64,000 nt of DNA from Dietzia sp032248695 (GTDB lineage Bacteria; Actinomycetota; Actinomycetes; Mycobacteriales; Mycobacteriaceae). The notes beneath the pieces were generated by a model. The model was not told the DNA's origin and ran no database searches. It was given only the letters and a program-made list of their open reading frames with translations. Below, piece after piece: positions 15,924-23,710 of the stretch. The stretch is taken from contig NZ_JAVHXC010000002.1 in assembly GCF_032248695.1 (NCBI RefSeq), forward strand, positions 124,001-188,000. Reading direction: 5' to 3'. A program made the position numbers and the translations under genes. Every line of letters starts with the position of its first letter. Within the stretch, counting starts at the first letter, position 1.

Positions 15924-18015
15924 CGCCTGCTCCTTCGGGTTCTTCGGTGGAGGGGTGGGGCTCGACGGTCGCGAGCACGTGGTCGGCGGGCACCTGCTCG
16001 CCGGTGGTGACGTGCACCCGGACCACACCGTCGATCGGTGCGGCGAGCGAGTGCTCCATCTTCATGGCCTCGACGGCCACGATGTTCTGGCCGGCCGTGA
16101 CCTCGTCCCCGTCGGCGACGAAGCACGCGATGACCGAACCGGGCATGGGGCTGAGGATCTGACCGTCCGCCGCCCCGGCGTCGTGGATGCGGGAGTCGAT
16201 GAGCGGGAGCAGCCGCAGGTCCCACGTCCCGCCGTCGCCGGCCACCCAGAAGGTGTCCGACGCCCGGGGATCGCGCGACCGCACGACGGTCCACCGCTGC
16301 TGGGTGCCGTCGACCGTCAGCCTCAGCGAGGCGCCGTCCCGGGCGACCCGCGCATGATGCCGGGCCGAGACCGTCGGTTCCTCGGTGGAGCCGATGGTGG
16401 CGTCGGTGATGGTCACCTCGGCGTCGTCCGGCGTGCCCCTCAGGCCCACGGTCACGGCCTCGGACCCGGCGCCGGAATCGAGGCGGGTCCACACCTCGGC
16501 GCGGCCCCCGACCCGCCAGCCGTTCGGCACGTCCCACGGCCCTCGCCGGTGCGCGGGGACGCGGGCCCACCGCTCCTCGGTGCGGTGCATCGCCACGGCG
16601 ATCAGCGCGCCCTCGGGCGGTGGCGTCGCCACGTAGTCGTCGACAGACCGGTCGAGCAGGCCCGTGTCCAGGTCGCCCGCGATCACCTCGGGGCGTCCCA
16701 GGAGGAAGCGGCAGAAGTCGACGTTCGTCCGCAGACCGAGCACGTGGGTCCCGGCCAACGCCGCGTCGAGACGCGCCAGCGCCTCCGCGCGGTCGGCGCC
16801 GTGGGCGATGACCTTGCCCAGCATCGGGTCGTAGTCGCTCCCGACGACCGTGCCGACGCGCAGACCCGAGTCCACGCGGATCCCGTCCCCGGACGGCTCC
16901 TCCAGTCCCAGGACCGTGCCGCCGGTCGGCAGGAAGCCCTTCGCCGGGTCCTCGGCGTACACGCGCGCCTCGATCGCGTGGCCGGTCAGCGTGACGTCCT
17001 CCTGACGCAGCGTGAGTTCCTCACCCGCGGCGATCCGCACCTGCCAGTCGACCAGGTCGACGCCCGTCACCATCTCCGTGACGGGGTGCTCCACCTGCAG
17101 CCGGGTGTTCATCTCCATGAAGAAGAACTCGTCCGGCGAGTGGGCCGAGACGATGAACTCGACCGTGCCGGCGCCCACGTAGCCCACCGACCGGGCGGCG
17201 TCGCACGCGGCCTGACCGATCCGCTGCCGGGTGGTCTCGTCGAGCAGCGCGCTGGGCGCCTCCTCGATCACCTTCTGGTGGCGGCGCTGCAGCGAGCACT
17301 CGCGCTCCCCGAGGTGGATCACGTTGCCGTGCCGGTCCGCGAGGACCTGCACCTCGATGTGCCGCGGGGTGTCGACGAACCGCTCGAGGAACAGGGTGTC
17401 GTCCCCGAACGCCCCCGCCGACTCCCGGCGCGCGGACTCCAACGCGGCCGGCAGATCGGCCGGGTCGGTGACGCGACGCATCCCCTTGCCGCCACCGCCC
17501 GCCGAGGGCTTGACGAGGACCGGGTAGCCGACCTCCTCGGCGCCGGCGATGAGCTCGTCGTCGGTCAGTCCCGGCCTGGAGATCCCGGGCACGGTGGGCA
17601 CGTCACGCTCGGACACCGCCGCCTTGGCGGTGATCTTGTCGCCCATGGTCTCGATCGCCGACGCCGGCGGCCCGATGAAGATCAGGCCCGCCTCGTCCAG
17701 CGCGCGGGCGAACCGCGCGTTCTCCGACAGGAAGCCGTAGCCCGGGTGCACGGCCTGCGCACCGGTGCGGCGGCAGGCGTCGATCACCTTGTCGACGTCC
17801 AGGTAGGACTGCGAGGCCTGCGCCGGTCCCAGACGGACCGCCGCGTCGGCCATCCGGACGTGGAGGGCGTCGGCGTCCGCGTCGGAGTAGACGGCGACCG
17901 ACCGGATCCCGGCGGCGCGCAGCGAGCGGATCACGCGGCACGCGATCTCTCCCCGGTTGGCCACGAGGACGGTGTGGAGTTTCTGTGTCGGGTTCTCAGA
18001 CATCGCGCTGCTCAC
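15916..18015 (-). CDS. accA1: Biotin-dependent acyl-CoA carboxylase alpha subunit AccA1
   Basis: A 699-residue carboxylase alpha chain with biotin carboxylase (about 13-460: VLVANRGEIACRVIRSLRAAG, the ATP loop GGGGKGMR, FFMEMNTRLQVEHPVTE) and a C-terminal biotinyl domain with the biotin Lys in EAMKMEH near residue 650. The pair AccA1/AccD1 is methylcrotonyl-CoA carboxylase of leucine catabolism in mycobacteria. The GTG at 18015 overlaps the accD1 stop (GTGA); an ATG at 18003, giving MSENPTQ, is an alternative. Confidence 0.95.
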   Translation of the reverse strand: MSSAMSENPTQKLHTVLVANRGEIACRVIRSLRAAGIRSVAVYSDADADALHVRMADAAVRLGPAQASQSYLDVDKVIDACRRTGAQAVHPGYGFLSENARFARALDEAGLIFIGPPASAIETMGDKITAKAAVSERDVPTVPGISRPGLTDDELIAGAEEVGYPVLVKPSAGGGGKGMRRVTDPADLPAALESARRESAGAFGDDTLFLERFVDTPRHIEVQVLADRHGNVIHLGERECSLQRRHQKVIEEAPSALLDETTRQRIGQAACDAARSVGYVGAGTVEFIVSAHSPDEFFFMEMNTRLQVEHPVTEMVTGVDLVDWQVRIAAGEELTLRQEDVTLTGHAIEARVYAEDPAKGFLPTGGTVLGLEEPSGDGIRVDSGLRVGTVVGSDYDPMLGKVIAHGADRAEALARLDAALAGTHVLGLRTNVDFCRFLLGRPEVIAGDLDTGLLDRSVDDYVATPPPEGALIAVAMHRTEERWARVPAHRRGPWDVPNGWRVGGRAEVWTRLDSGAGSEAVTVGLRGTPDDAEVTITDATIGSTEEPTVSARHHARVARDGASLRLTVDGTQQRWTVVRSRDPRASDTFWVAGDGGTWDLRLLPLIDSRIHDAGAADGQILSPMPGSVIACFVADGDEVTAGQNIVAVEAMKMEHSLAAPIDGVVRVHVTTGEQVPADHVLATVEPHPSTEEPEGAGDA

Positions 18016-19586
18016 ATCCTGAAGACGCCGTTGTTGACCGGCGCGAGAGGGGCGTTGGCCGCGGCCGCGAGGGCCAGGCCGAGGACGGTGCGGGTGTCGG
18101 CGGGGTCGATGATCCCGTCGTCCCAGAGGCGGGCCGTGGAGTAGTAGGCCGTCGACTGCTCCTCGAACTGCTCACGGATCGGGGCGGTGAACTGCTCCTG
18201 CTGCTCGTCGGTCCACTCCCCGCCCGACTTGGTCACCTGCGCCGCGCGCACGGAGGCCAGCGTGTCCGCCGCCTGCGGGCCGCCCATCACGGCGATGCGC
18301 GCGTTGGGCCACATCCACAGGAAGCGCGGCGAGTACGCCCGCCCGCACATCGAGTAGTTGCCGGCGCCGAAGGAGCCGCCCACCACGACGGTGAACTTGG
18401 GCACGCGCGCGCAGGCCACGGCGGTGACCATCTTGGCCCCGTTCTTGGCGATGCCGCCGGCCTCGTACTGCCGACCCACCATGAAGCCGGTGATGTTCTG
18501 CAGGAACACCAGCGGGATCTTGCGCCGGTCGCACAGTTCGATGAAGTGCGCGCCCTTGAGTGCGGATTCGGAGAAGATGACGCCGTTGTTGCCGATGATC
18601 CCCACCGGGTGCCCGTGGATGTGGGCGAAGGCGGTGACCATCGACGTGCCGTAGTTCTCCTTGAACTCGGTGTACTCGCCGCCGTCGACGATCGTGCCGA
18701 TGATGTCGCGCACGTCGTAGGGCTGGCGGGAGTCGACGGGGACCAGATCGTAGAGGTCGGTCTGCGGGCGTGCCGGCTCGCGGGGCTCGAGCACCTCCCA
18801 GTCCGGCGCGGGCGCGGGCGGGCAGGTCGCGACGATCTCGCGGACCTTCATCAGCGCGTCGTAGTCGTCGTCGGCCAGGTGGTCCACCACGCCGGAGGTC
18901 TTGGCGTGCAGGTCGCCGCCACCGAGCTCCTCGGCGGTGACCTCCTCCCCCGTCGCAGCCTTCACCAGCGGGGGGCCGGCGAGGAAGATCGTGCCCTGGT
19001 TGCGGACGATCACGGCCTCGTCGCTCATCGCCGGGACATACGCGCCGCCGGCGGTGCACGAGCCCATCACCGCGGCGATCTGCGGGATGCCCTTGGCCGA
19101 CATCGTGGCCTGGTTGTAGAAGATCCGGCCGAAGTGGTCCCGGTCCGGGAAGACCTCGTCCTGCTGCAGGAGCATCGCGCCGCCCGAGTCCACGAGGTAG
19201 ATGCAGGGCAGGTTGTTGGCCAGCGCCACCTCCTGGCCGCGCAGGTGCTTCTTCACCGTCATCGGGTAGTACGTACCGCCCGAGACGGTGGCGTCGTTGG
19301 CGATGATGAGGCATTCGCGGCCGGAGACCCGACCGATCCCGGCGACGACGCCCGCGGCCGGTGCCTTGCCTCCGTACATCTCCTCCGCGGCGAGCGGCGA
19401 GAGCTCCAGGAACGGGCTGCCCGGGTCGAGCAGAACGTCCACCCGCTGCCGGGCGAGAAGCTTGCCGCGTTCGAGGTGGCGTGCACGGGCCTTCTCCCCG
19501 CCGCCCTGCGCGGCCCGCTCGAGGCGCTCCCGCAGGTCGGCGAGCAGTTCCTCGTGGGCCTGGCGATTGGTGGTCGCGGAAGTCAT
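18012..19586 (-). CDS. accD1: Acyl-CoA carboxylase beta subunit AccD1
   Basis: A 524-residue carboxyltransferase subunit. It carries both crotonase-like halves; GSCTAGGAYVPAMSDEAVI and GSFGAGNYSMCGRAYSPRF are the acyl-CoA and biotin-binding oxyanion loops, and the sequence is of the methylcrotonyl-CoA type. First gene of a nine-gene minus-strand operon (accD1-accA1-fadE19-maoC-citE-fadD35-scoA-scoB-CPBP). A 20-bp palindrome 17-36 nt before its ATG is the probable control point. Confidence 0.95.
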   Translation of the reverse strand: MTSATTNRQAHEELLADLRERLERAAQGGGEKARARHLERGKLLARQRVDVLLDPGSPFLELSPLAAEEMYGGKAPAAGVVAGIGRVSGRECLIIANDATVSGGTYYPMTVKKHLRGQEVALANNLPCIYLVDSGGAMLLQQDEVFPDRDHFGRIFYNQATMSAKGIPQIAAVMGSCTAGGAYVPAMSDEAVIVRNQGTIFLAGPPLVKAATGEEVTAEELGGGDLHAKTSGVVDHLADDDYDALMKVREIVATCPPAPAPDWEVLEPREPARPQTDLYDLVPVDSRQPYDVRDIIGTIVDGGEYTEFKENYGTSMVTAFAHIHGHPVGIIGNNGVIFSESALKGAHFIELCDRRKIPLVFLQNITGFMVGRQYEAGGIAKNGAKMVTAVACARVPKFTVVVGGSFGAGNYSMCGRAYSPRFLWMWPNARIAVMGGPQAADTLASVRAAQVTKSGGEWTDEQQEQFTAPIREQFEEQSTAYYSTARLWDDGIIDPADTRTVLGLALAAAANAPLAPVNNGVFRM

Positions 19587-19602
19587 CAGCGCCGCTCCCT
19601 TT

Positions 19603-19622
19603 CAGTTAAGTCGGATTAACTG
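19603..19622. promoter_or_regulatory. Palindromic operator of the accD1 operon
   Basis: CAGTTAA-gtcgga-TTAACTG is a perfect 7-bp inverted repeat with a 6-nt spacer in a very GC-rich setting, 17-36 nt before the accD1 start. AT-rich dyads of this size are typical of TetR-family operators, and in M. tuberculosis a TetR gene (Rv2506) is adjacent to this cluster. No regulator gene is adjacent here. Confidence 0.75.
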
Positions 19623-19719
19623 AATTCGACGATAGTGCCGCGGCTCACAAATGTCCAGAGCCGCCGGAGACTCCCTCAGCCGGGCGGCTCTGGACCGGCC
19701 CGGACGCAGCCGCGCGCGG

Positions 19720-19918
19720 CCATGGCGTCTCGCGCGCACCGCTGCGCACGCCGGACGCCATGCAGAGGGGCGGCGACGTGGATCGCCGTACATTCGCGGA
19801 AGCGAGACGCCATGGACAGGAGCGGCTGCGATGCACGAGACGGCGTCGGCCGGAGCGAGATGGCGCCAGCGGGAGCGAGACGGCGCCGGCGGGAGCGAGA
19901 CGCCATGGACAGGAGCGG
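19720..19918. repeat. Dispersed GCGAGACGCCATGG repeats, direct and inverted
   Basis: A 24-bp unit, GCGAGACGCCATGG followed by ACAGGAGCGG, occurs identically at 19802-19825 and 19895-19918. Its first 14 bases occur inverted at 19720-19733. Between the two direct copies stand further near-copies of GGAGCGAGA(C/T)GGCGCC. Outer and inverted copies could fold into large hairpins. Confidence 0.8.
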
Positions 19919-20105
19919 ATGTCGGGGACGCACCGCCTCGGCGTCGGCGAGGGGCAGCCCCGTCGAGGCCCCGTGAACGCGCCGCCGAGGTCCCGGCCGT
20001 CGCCCCCACCGCAGCCGCCCCAGGGGCCGTGCGGGGCAGCTCGTCCGGAGCGCCGCGGCGGCTCGCGGAACCATGCAAACGGCCGCATACGTGCAGGCAG
20101 AGAGC

Positions 20106-20124
20106 TTAGGCTCGCCTCACTTAG
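20106..20124. promoter_or_regulatory. DtxR/IdeR-like iron box before the DUF1540 gene
   Basis: TTAGGCTCGCCTCACTTAG agrees at 14 of 19 positions with the IdeR/DtxR consensus TTAGGttAGsCTaaCCTAA. It lies about 90 nt before the start codon. A comparable box stands before the convergent DUF2470 gene. Predicted repression when iron is plentiful. Confidence 0.6.
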
Positions 20125-20213
20125 CACAGCCTCAACTTGCTTGCAAGTCGGATCCGTTCGGTGTTGACTCGGAGCCACACCGCCCAGCCACTGCCACACG
20201 AGGAGCGATCGTC

Positions 20214-20504
20214 ATGGCCACTCTCACCGGAATCAGCACCTGCACCGTCACCGCGTGCTCGTTCAACAGCGATCAGAGCTGCAGCGCCGGCGCAATCACC
20301 GTGGCGGGAGCCCCCGACCACGCCGAGTGCGGCACCTTCATCTCGCTGGACGTCCGCGGCGGCCTGCCCACCGCGAGCGCTCATGTCGGCGCCTGCCAGC
20401 GAGTCGAGTGCGCCCACAACAAGGACCTGCTCTGCTCGGCGGACTCGGTCAAGATCGGCGCCGGCGCGGACACCGCCGACTGCCTCACCTACACCCCGGC
20501 CTGA
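20214..20504 (+). CDS. Double DUF1540 cysteine-rich protein, predicted iron-regulated
   Basis: A 96-residue protein made of two copies of a DUF1540 module. Each copy reads C-x4-C-x7-C-x15-C (Cys10/15/23/39 and Cys62/67/75/91), so it very likely binds a metal, probably zinc or iron, as two four-cysteine sites. The function of DUF1540 is unknown. The ATG at 20214 has GAGGAG upstream; a longer in-frame reading from 20073 would cover the iron box and was rejected. An iron box precedes it, and it converges on the DUF2470 gene. A 12-bp GC palindrome at 20514-20525 separates the two. Confidence 0.82.
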   Translation: MATLTGISTCTVTACSFNSDQSCSAGAITVAGAPDHAECGTFISLDVRGGLPTASAHVGACQRVECAHNKDLLCSADSVKIGAGADTADCLTYTPA

Positions 20505-20535
20505 CCCACACGGGCCCGCGCGGGCGAATCGCCTC

Positions 20536-21213
20536 TCAGCTGGCGCGGGCCACGTACTGACCCATCTCGCGGACGACGTCGTTGACGCACTCCGCCCGGG
20601 TCACGAACGGCAGGTGGATGACATCGGCATCGGTACCGAGAGCGGTCAGCAGGTGCAGACCGTCGGCGTCGACGCCCAACACATACGGCGGCTGAGCCGG
20701 GTCCCCCGACCCGGCCAGCATCGCCAGATCAGAACCGAAGCGCGCCCGGATCTCGTCCGCGAGACCGGGCGCCTCGCATGCCAGCGGGTCGGAGGGGACC
20801 GCGTCCAGATGGGCGGCGTCGACCGTGCCCTCGTGGCCGAGCCGGCGTACGTCGACCTCGCCGAGCTCGATCTCGATCTCGACGATCCAGCCCTCGCCCC
20901 GGCGGGCCGCGCGCGCGACACCGAAGCCGTAGAGGCTCGCCACATGGACCTTCGCCTCGACGATCGGGGCGAACTCGTCGATCATCACCACGACCTCGAC
21001 CGAGTCGCCGGGCGCGACCATCAGGCCGGACCAGGGAGCCGGGGTCCCCGTCACCACAATCGTCCCGTCACCGATCCAGCGATGCCCTGCGGAGACCATC
21101 ACGTCCGAACGGTCCTTGGAACCGCGAACGGCAACCGTCGCGATGCCCGATCCGTCGAGGAGACGGCGCGCGCCCGTGGTGACCGGATCCGACACGATCG
21201 GGTGCGCTGCCAT
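20536..21213 (-). CDS. DUF2470-domain protein, predicted iron-regulated
   Basis: A 225-residue soluble protein. The C-terminal third resembles DUF2470 (DPLACEAPGLADEIRARF, then YVLGVDADGLHLL and LPFVTRAECVNDVVREMG), a domain found alone or at the end of HugZ-type haem-utilisation proteins with a split-barrel FMN-binding-like fold. The N-terminal part looks like the matching split barrel (ATVAVRG ... VEVVVMIDEFAPIVEAKVHV). A haem- or iron-related role is therefore plausible but unproven. The ATG at 21213 has GGAGG upstream; an in-frame reading from 21240 lacks a site. An iron box lies 41-59 nt before the start. Confidence 0.75.
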   Translation of the reverse strand: MAAHPIVSDPVTTGARRLLDGSGIATVAVRGSKDRSDVMVSAGHRWIGDGTIVVTGTPAPWSGLMVAPGDSVEVVVMIDEFAPIVEAKVHVASLYGFGVARAARRGEGWIVEIEIELGEVDVRRLGHEGTVDAAHLDAVPSDPLACEAPGLADEIRARFGSDLAMLAGSGDPAQPPYVLGVDADGLHLLTALGTDADVIHLPFVTRAECVNDVVREMGQYVARAS

Positions 21214-21253
21214 CGATGAGACCTCCAGATTCGGCACCAAATGCGGGCTCGCA

Positions 21254-21272
21254 TTAGGTGACCCTTGCCTTA
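21254..21272. promoter_or_regulatory. DtxR/IdeR-like iron box before the DUF2470 gene
   Basis: TTAGGTGACCCTTGCCTTA agrees at 14 of 19 positions with the IdeR/DtxR consensus. It overlaps a second dyad, CTTAG...CTAAG (269-288), which may be part of the promoter or a second weak site. It lies between the DUF2470 gene (minus) and the amidase (plus), so either or both could be affected. Confidence 0.6.
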
Positions 21273-21359
21273 GTTAGCTACTCCTAAGATCCATGTGCAC
21301 GGGCGATCTGTCAAGAGGTGGCCCCCGAAAACCGGGTCGCGTCGCCCTACAGTGGGGGC

Positions 21360-22844
21360 GTGAGCGACGCCACAGACACGGCCGACGCGGGTACGGGCAG
21401 GTCCATCACCGCCGCCCCACCCGCCCGTGCTCGGCGCCTCCACGCCTTTCGCGACGACGCGCTCGGGTACGACGACGCCACCGGACTCGCCGCGAGACTC
21501 CGTGCGGGCGACGTCTCGGCCACCGAACTCCTCGAGGCGGCCGCCGAGCGGTGCGCACTGGTCGACCCGTCCCTCGGCGCACTCGTCTTCACCGATCTCG
21601 ACCGCGCCCGGGCACGCGCCCGCCGGGTGGGACGCTCCGAGATGTCCGCTCCCCTGGCGGGCGTCCCGTCGGCGTTCAAGGACGCCGTGAGGGTCGAGGG
21701 CGCACCGATGCGCGTGGGCTCCCCCGCGGTGCCGGACACGCCCGCCCTGCACGACGGCCCCTACACACGGGCGTTCCGGGCCACGGGGCTGAACCCGCTC
21801 GGGATCACCGCGATGCCCCCGTTCGGCTGGACCGCCGCCACCGAGAGGCAGGGCGGACTGGTCACCCGGAACCCGTGGGACACCGGCCGGACCAGCGGCG
21901 GCTCGTCGGGCGGGTCCTCCGCGCTGGTCGCCGCCGGCGCCCTCCCTATCGCACACGCCAACGACGGCGGCGGCTCGATCCGCATCCCCGCCGCGGTCAC
22001 CGGGCTCGTGGGGTTCAAGCCGAGCCGGGGACGCCACCCGGACGAGGCGTTCTCCCGGCACATGCCGATCCCCATCATCTCGCAGGGAGTCGTCTCCCGA
22101 TCCGTCCGCGACACCGCCCTGTTCCTCACGGCCTTCGAGTCCGGGTGCCGCCCCCGCGGGGTCCCGCCGATCGGTCGGGTCGCGGCAACGCCCTCCCGGC
22201 GGTTACGGATCGGGCTGGTCGACCACAGCCCGGCAGGTGACGGGACCGACCCCGCGACGCTGTCCGTCCTGCACGAGACCGCCGGTCGCCTGGAAGAACT
22301 CGGCCACGAGATCATCCCCACCCCCGCTCCCGTGCCGCCGGGGTTCCGCGAGGACTTCATCGCCTACTGGGGACTGCTCGCGCTGAGCACCTCGACCTCC
22401 GGCCGCTCGCTCTTCGACCCGGAGTTCGACGCCACCCGCCTCGACCCGTTCACCGTGGGGCTGGCGCGGATGGCCCGCCAGAGGCTCGCCGCGATCCCGG
22501 GGCACCTGTACCGGCTCGCGCGGGCCCGCCGGCGGTTCGACGCGAGCTTCGGCGACCTCGACGTGTACCTGAGCCCCGTGGTCGCACACGAGACCCCCGA
22601 GGTGGGCTATCTCGACGCGGAGCTGCCGTTCGAGACCCACCTGGAGAGGGTGTCGAACTGGGTGACGTTCACCCCGCTGCAGAACATCGCCGGGTCGCCG
22701 GCCGTGTCGGTGCCGGCCGGGCACGCACCGGACGGCATGCCGATCGGCGTCCACCTCTCGGCGCGGCGCGGCGAGGACCGCGTCCTCCTCGAGCTGGCCT
22801 CCGAGTACGAGGCCGCCCACCCCTTCACCCCCATCTGGTCCTGA
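21360..22844 (+). CDS. Amidase-signature family amidase, AmiC-like
   Basis: A 494-residue amidase-signature enzyme hydrolysing an amide or ester bond. The Ser-cisSer-Lys triad is visible: Lys in GVPSAFKDAVRVEG, and the Gly/Ser loop GRTSGGSSGGSSALVAAG with ANDGGGSIRIPAA holding the two serines. The N-terminus LHAFRDDALGYDDATGLA resembles mycobacterial AmiC/AmiB amidases. Start set at GTG 21360, which follows a GTGGGGG run; an ATG at 21318 is possible. The natural substrate is unknown. Confidence 0.88.
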   Translation: MSDATDTADAGTGRSITAAPPARARRLHAFRDDALGYDDATGLAARLRAGDVSATELLEAAAERCALVDPSLGALVFTDLDRARARARRVGRSEMSAPLAGVPSAFKDAVRVEGAPMRVGSPAVPDTPALHDGPYTRAFRATGLNPLGITAMPPFGWTAATERQGGLVTRNPWDTGRTSGGSSGGSSALVAAGALPIAHANDGGGSIRIPAAVTGLVGFKPSRGRHPDEAFSRHMPIPIISQGVVSRSVRDTALFLTAFESGCRPRGVPPIGRVAATPSRRLRIGLVDHSPAGDGTDPATLSVLHETAGRLEELGHEIIPTPAPVPPGFREDFIAYWGLLALSTSTSGRSLFDPEFDATRLDPFTVGLARMARQRLAAIPGHLYRLARARRRFDASFGDLDVYLSPVVAHETPEVGYLDAELPFETHLERVSNWVTFTPLQNIAGSPAVSVPAGHAPDGMPIGVHLSARRGEDRVLLELASEYEAAHPFTPIWS

Positions 22845-22850
22845 CCGCCC

Positions 22851-23039
22851 GTGATCGCGGTCGTCGCCGGCCTGGCCGTCGTCACGCTGCTCGTCGTGCA
22901 GAACGTCGGCGGGGCGGCCGTGGCCCGGTGGTTCGCCTCGCAGACCGCCCTCAGCGGGAGCGCGTACCTCGCGCTCACGGCGGTCCTCGCCGGCGGGTTG
23001 GCCTACCTCGTCCTGCGGCGGGACACCCCGGCGAGCTGA
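22851..23039 (+). CDS. Small two-helix membrane protein
   Basis: A 62-residue reading frame with a GTG start 6 nt after the amidase stop. It has two hydrophobic segments (about 2-24 and 34-57) and a short basic C-terminus, the pattern of many small actinobacterial membrane proteins. No family recognised. Close spacing to the amidase suggests cotranscription. It may be spurious. Confidence 0.45.
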   Translation: MIAVVAGLAVVTLLVVQNVGGAAVARWFASQTALSGSAYLALTAVLAGGLAYLVLRRDTPAS

Positions 23040-23075
23040 CCGGGGCGCACGCCGCCCCGCGCCCGCCACGCCGCG

Positions 23076-23543
23076 TCAGTCGCCGAGGAGCTGCGTGACG
23101 CGCGGTCCGACGCGCTGACGCAGGATCACCTCGGTCCGCGTCCGCAGGACCCCGGGGGTCGCGATGAGGGCGCTGAAGACCTCCTCCAGATGGGCGTGGT
23201 CGCGGGCCACGACGCGGCAGACGAGGTCGAACTCCCCCGCCACGCTCATCACCTCGAGCACCTCGGGCACCTCGGCCAGGCCCGCGCAGGTCGAGTCGAG
23301 CTCCGCCTGCGCCAGCTGGACGTGGACCAGCGCGCCGAGCGGGTACCCCAGGGCGGCGGGGTCGAGTCGGGGCGCCCAGGAGGCGAGGACGCCGCGGGCC
23401 TCGAGCTTGTCGAGCCGTGCCTGCGCGGTGCCGCGGGCCACCCCGAGCCGTCGGGAGAACTCGCGGACGCCGACCCGGGGGTCGGCCATGACCACCCTGA
23501 GGAGGCGTCGGTCGGTGTCGTCCATCGGGGGCGTGTGCTCCAT
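23076..23543 (-). CDS. Lrp/AsnC-family transcriptional regulator
   Basis: A 155-residue regulator with an N-terminal helix-turn-helix (MDDTDRRLLRVVMADPRVG, then REFSRRLGVARGTAQARLDKL) and a C-terminal RAM/ligand-binding domain (VHVQLAQAELD, GEFDLVCRVVARDHAHLEEV). Lrp/AsnC proteins sense amino acids. It is divergent from the indolepyruvate oxidoreductase gene and is its likely regulator. ATG at 23543. Confidence 0.9.
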   Translation of the reverse strand: MEHTPPMDDTDRRLLRVVMADPRVGVREFSRRLGVARGTAQARLDKLEARGVLASWAPRLDPAALGYPLGALVHVQLAQAELDSTCAGLAEVPEVLEVMSVAGEFDLVCRVVARDHAHLEEVFSALIATPGVLRTRTEVILRQRVGPRVTQLLGD

Positions 23544-23639
23544 GTGCCCAGGGTAGACGACGACGACAACGCATCTGGTCCACTTTGTCCCGCATAAGAC
23601 ACTTCCGATTGTGCAGACTGTTCGGCCGATCGATGACCG

Positions 23640-23655
23640 CGTGACGCACCTCACA
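23640..23655. promoter_or_regulatory. Crp/GlxR-like site before the oxidoreductase gene
   Basis: CGTGA-CGCACC-TCACA matches the Crp/GlxR consensus TGTGA-N6-TCACA except for the first base. It lies 56-71 nt before the ATG of the indolepyruvate oxidoreductase. A possible TGTC...GACA dyad at 23587-23601 nearer the lrp gene could be the Lrp site. Confidence 0.5.
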
Positions 23656-23710
23656 AACCGTCCTAGCCTGGTGTGTAGACCCACGACCTCACACAGGCCA
23701 GGTGTTGATC

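Larger units (their letters stand above)
19587..20213. other. 627-bp gene-free region with operator, repeats and iron box
   Basis: No convincing gene is present; the open frames in either strand are repeat-rich and lack family similarity. It holds the accD1 operator (19603-19622), copies of a GCGAGACGCCATGG repeat (19720-19918), and an iron box (20106-20124) before the DUF1540 gene. Confidence 0.7.

Noticed and set aside
15955..18144. A plus-strand open frame of about 730 codons
   Set aside because: Antisense shadow of accA1; no recognisable domain.
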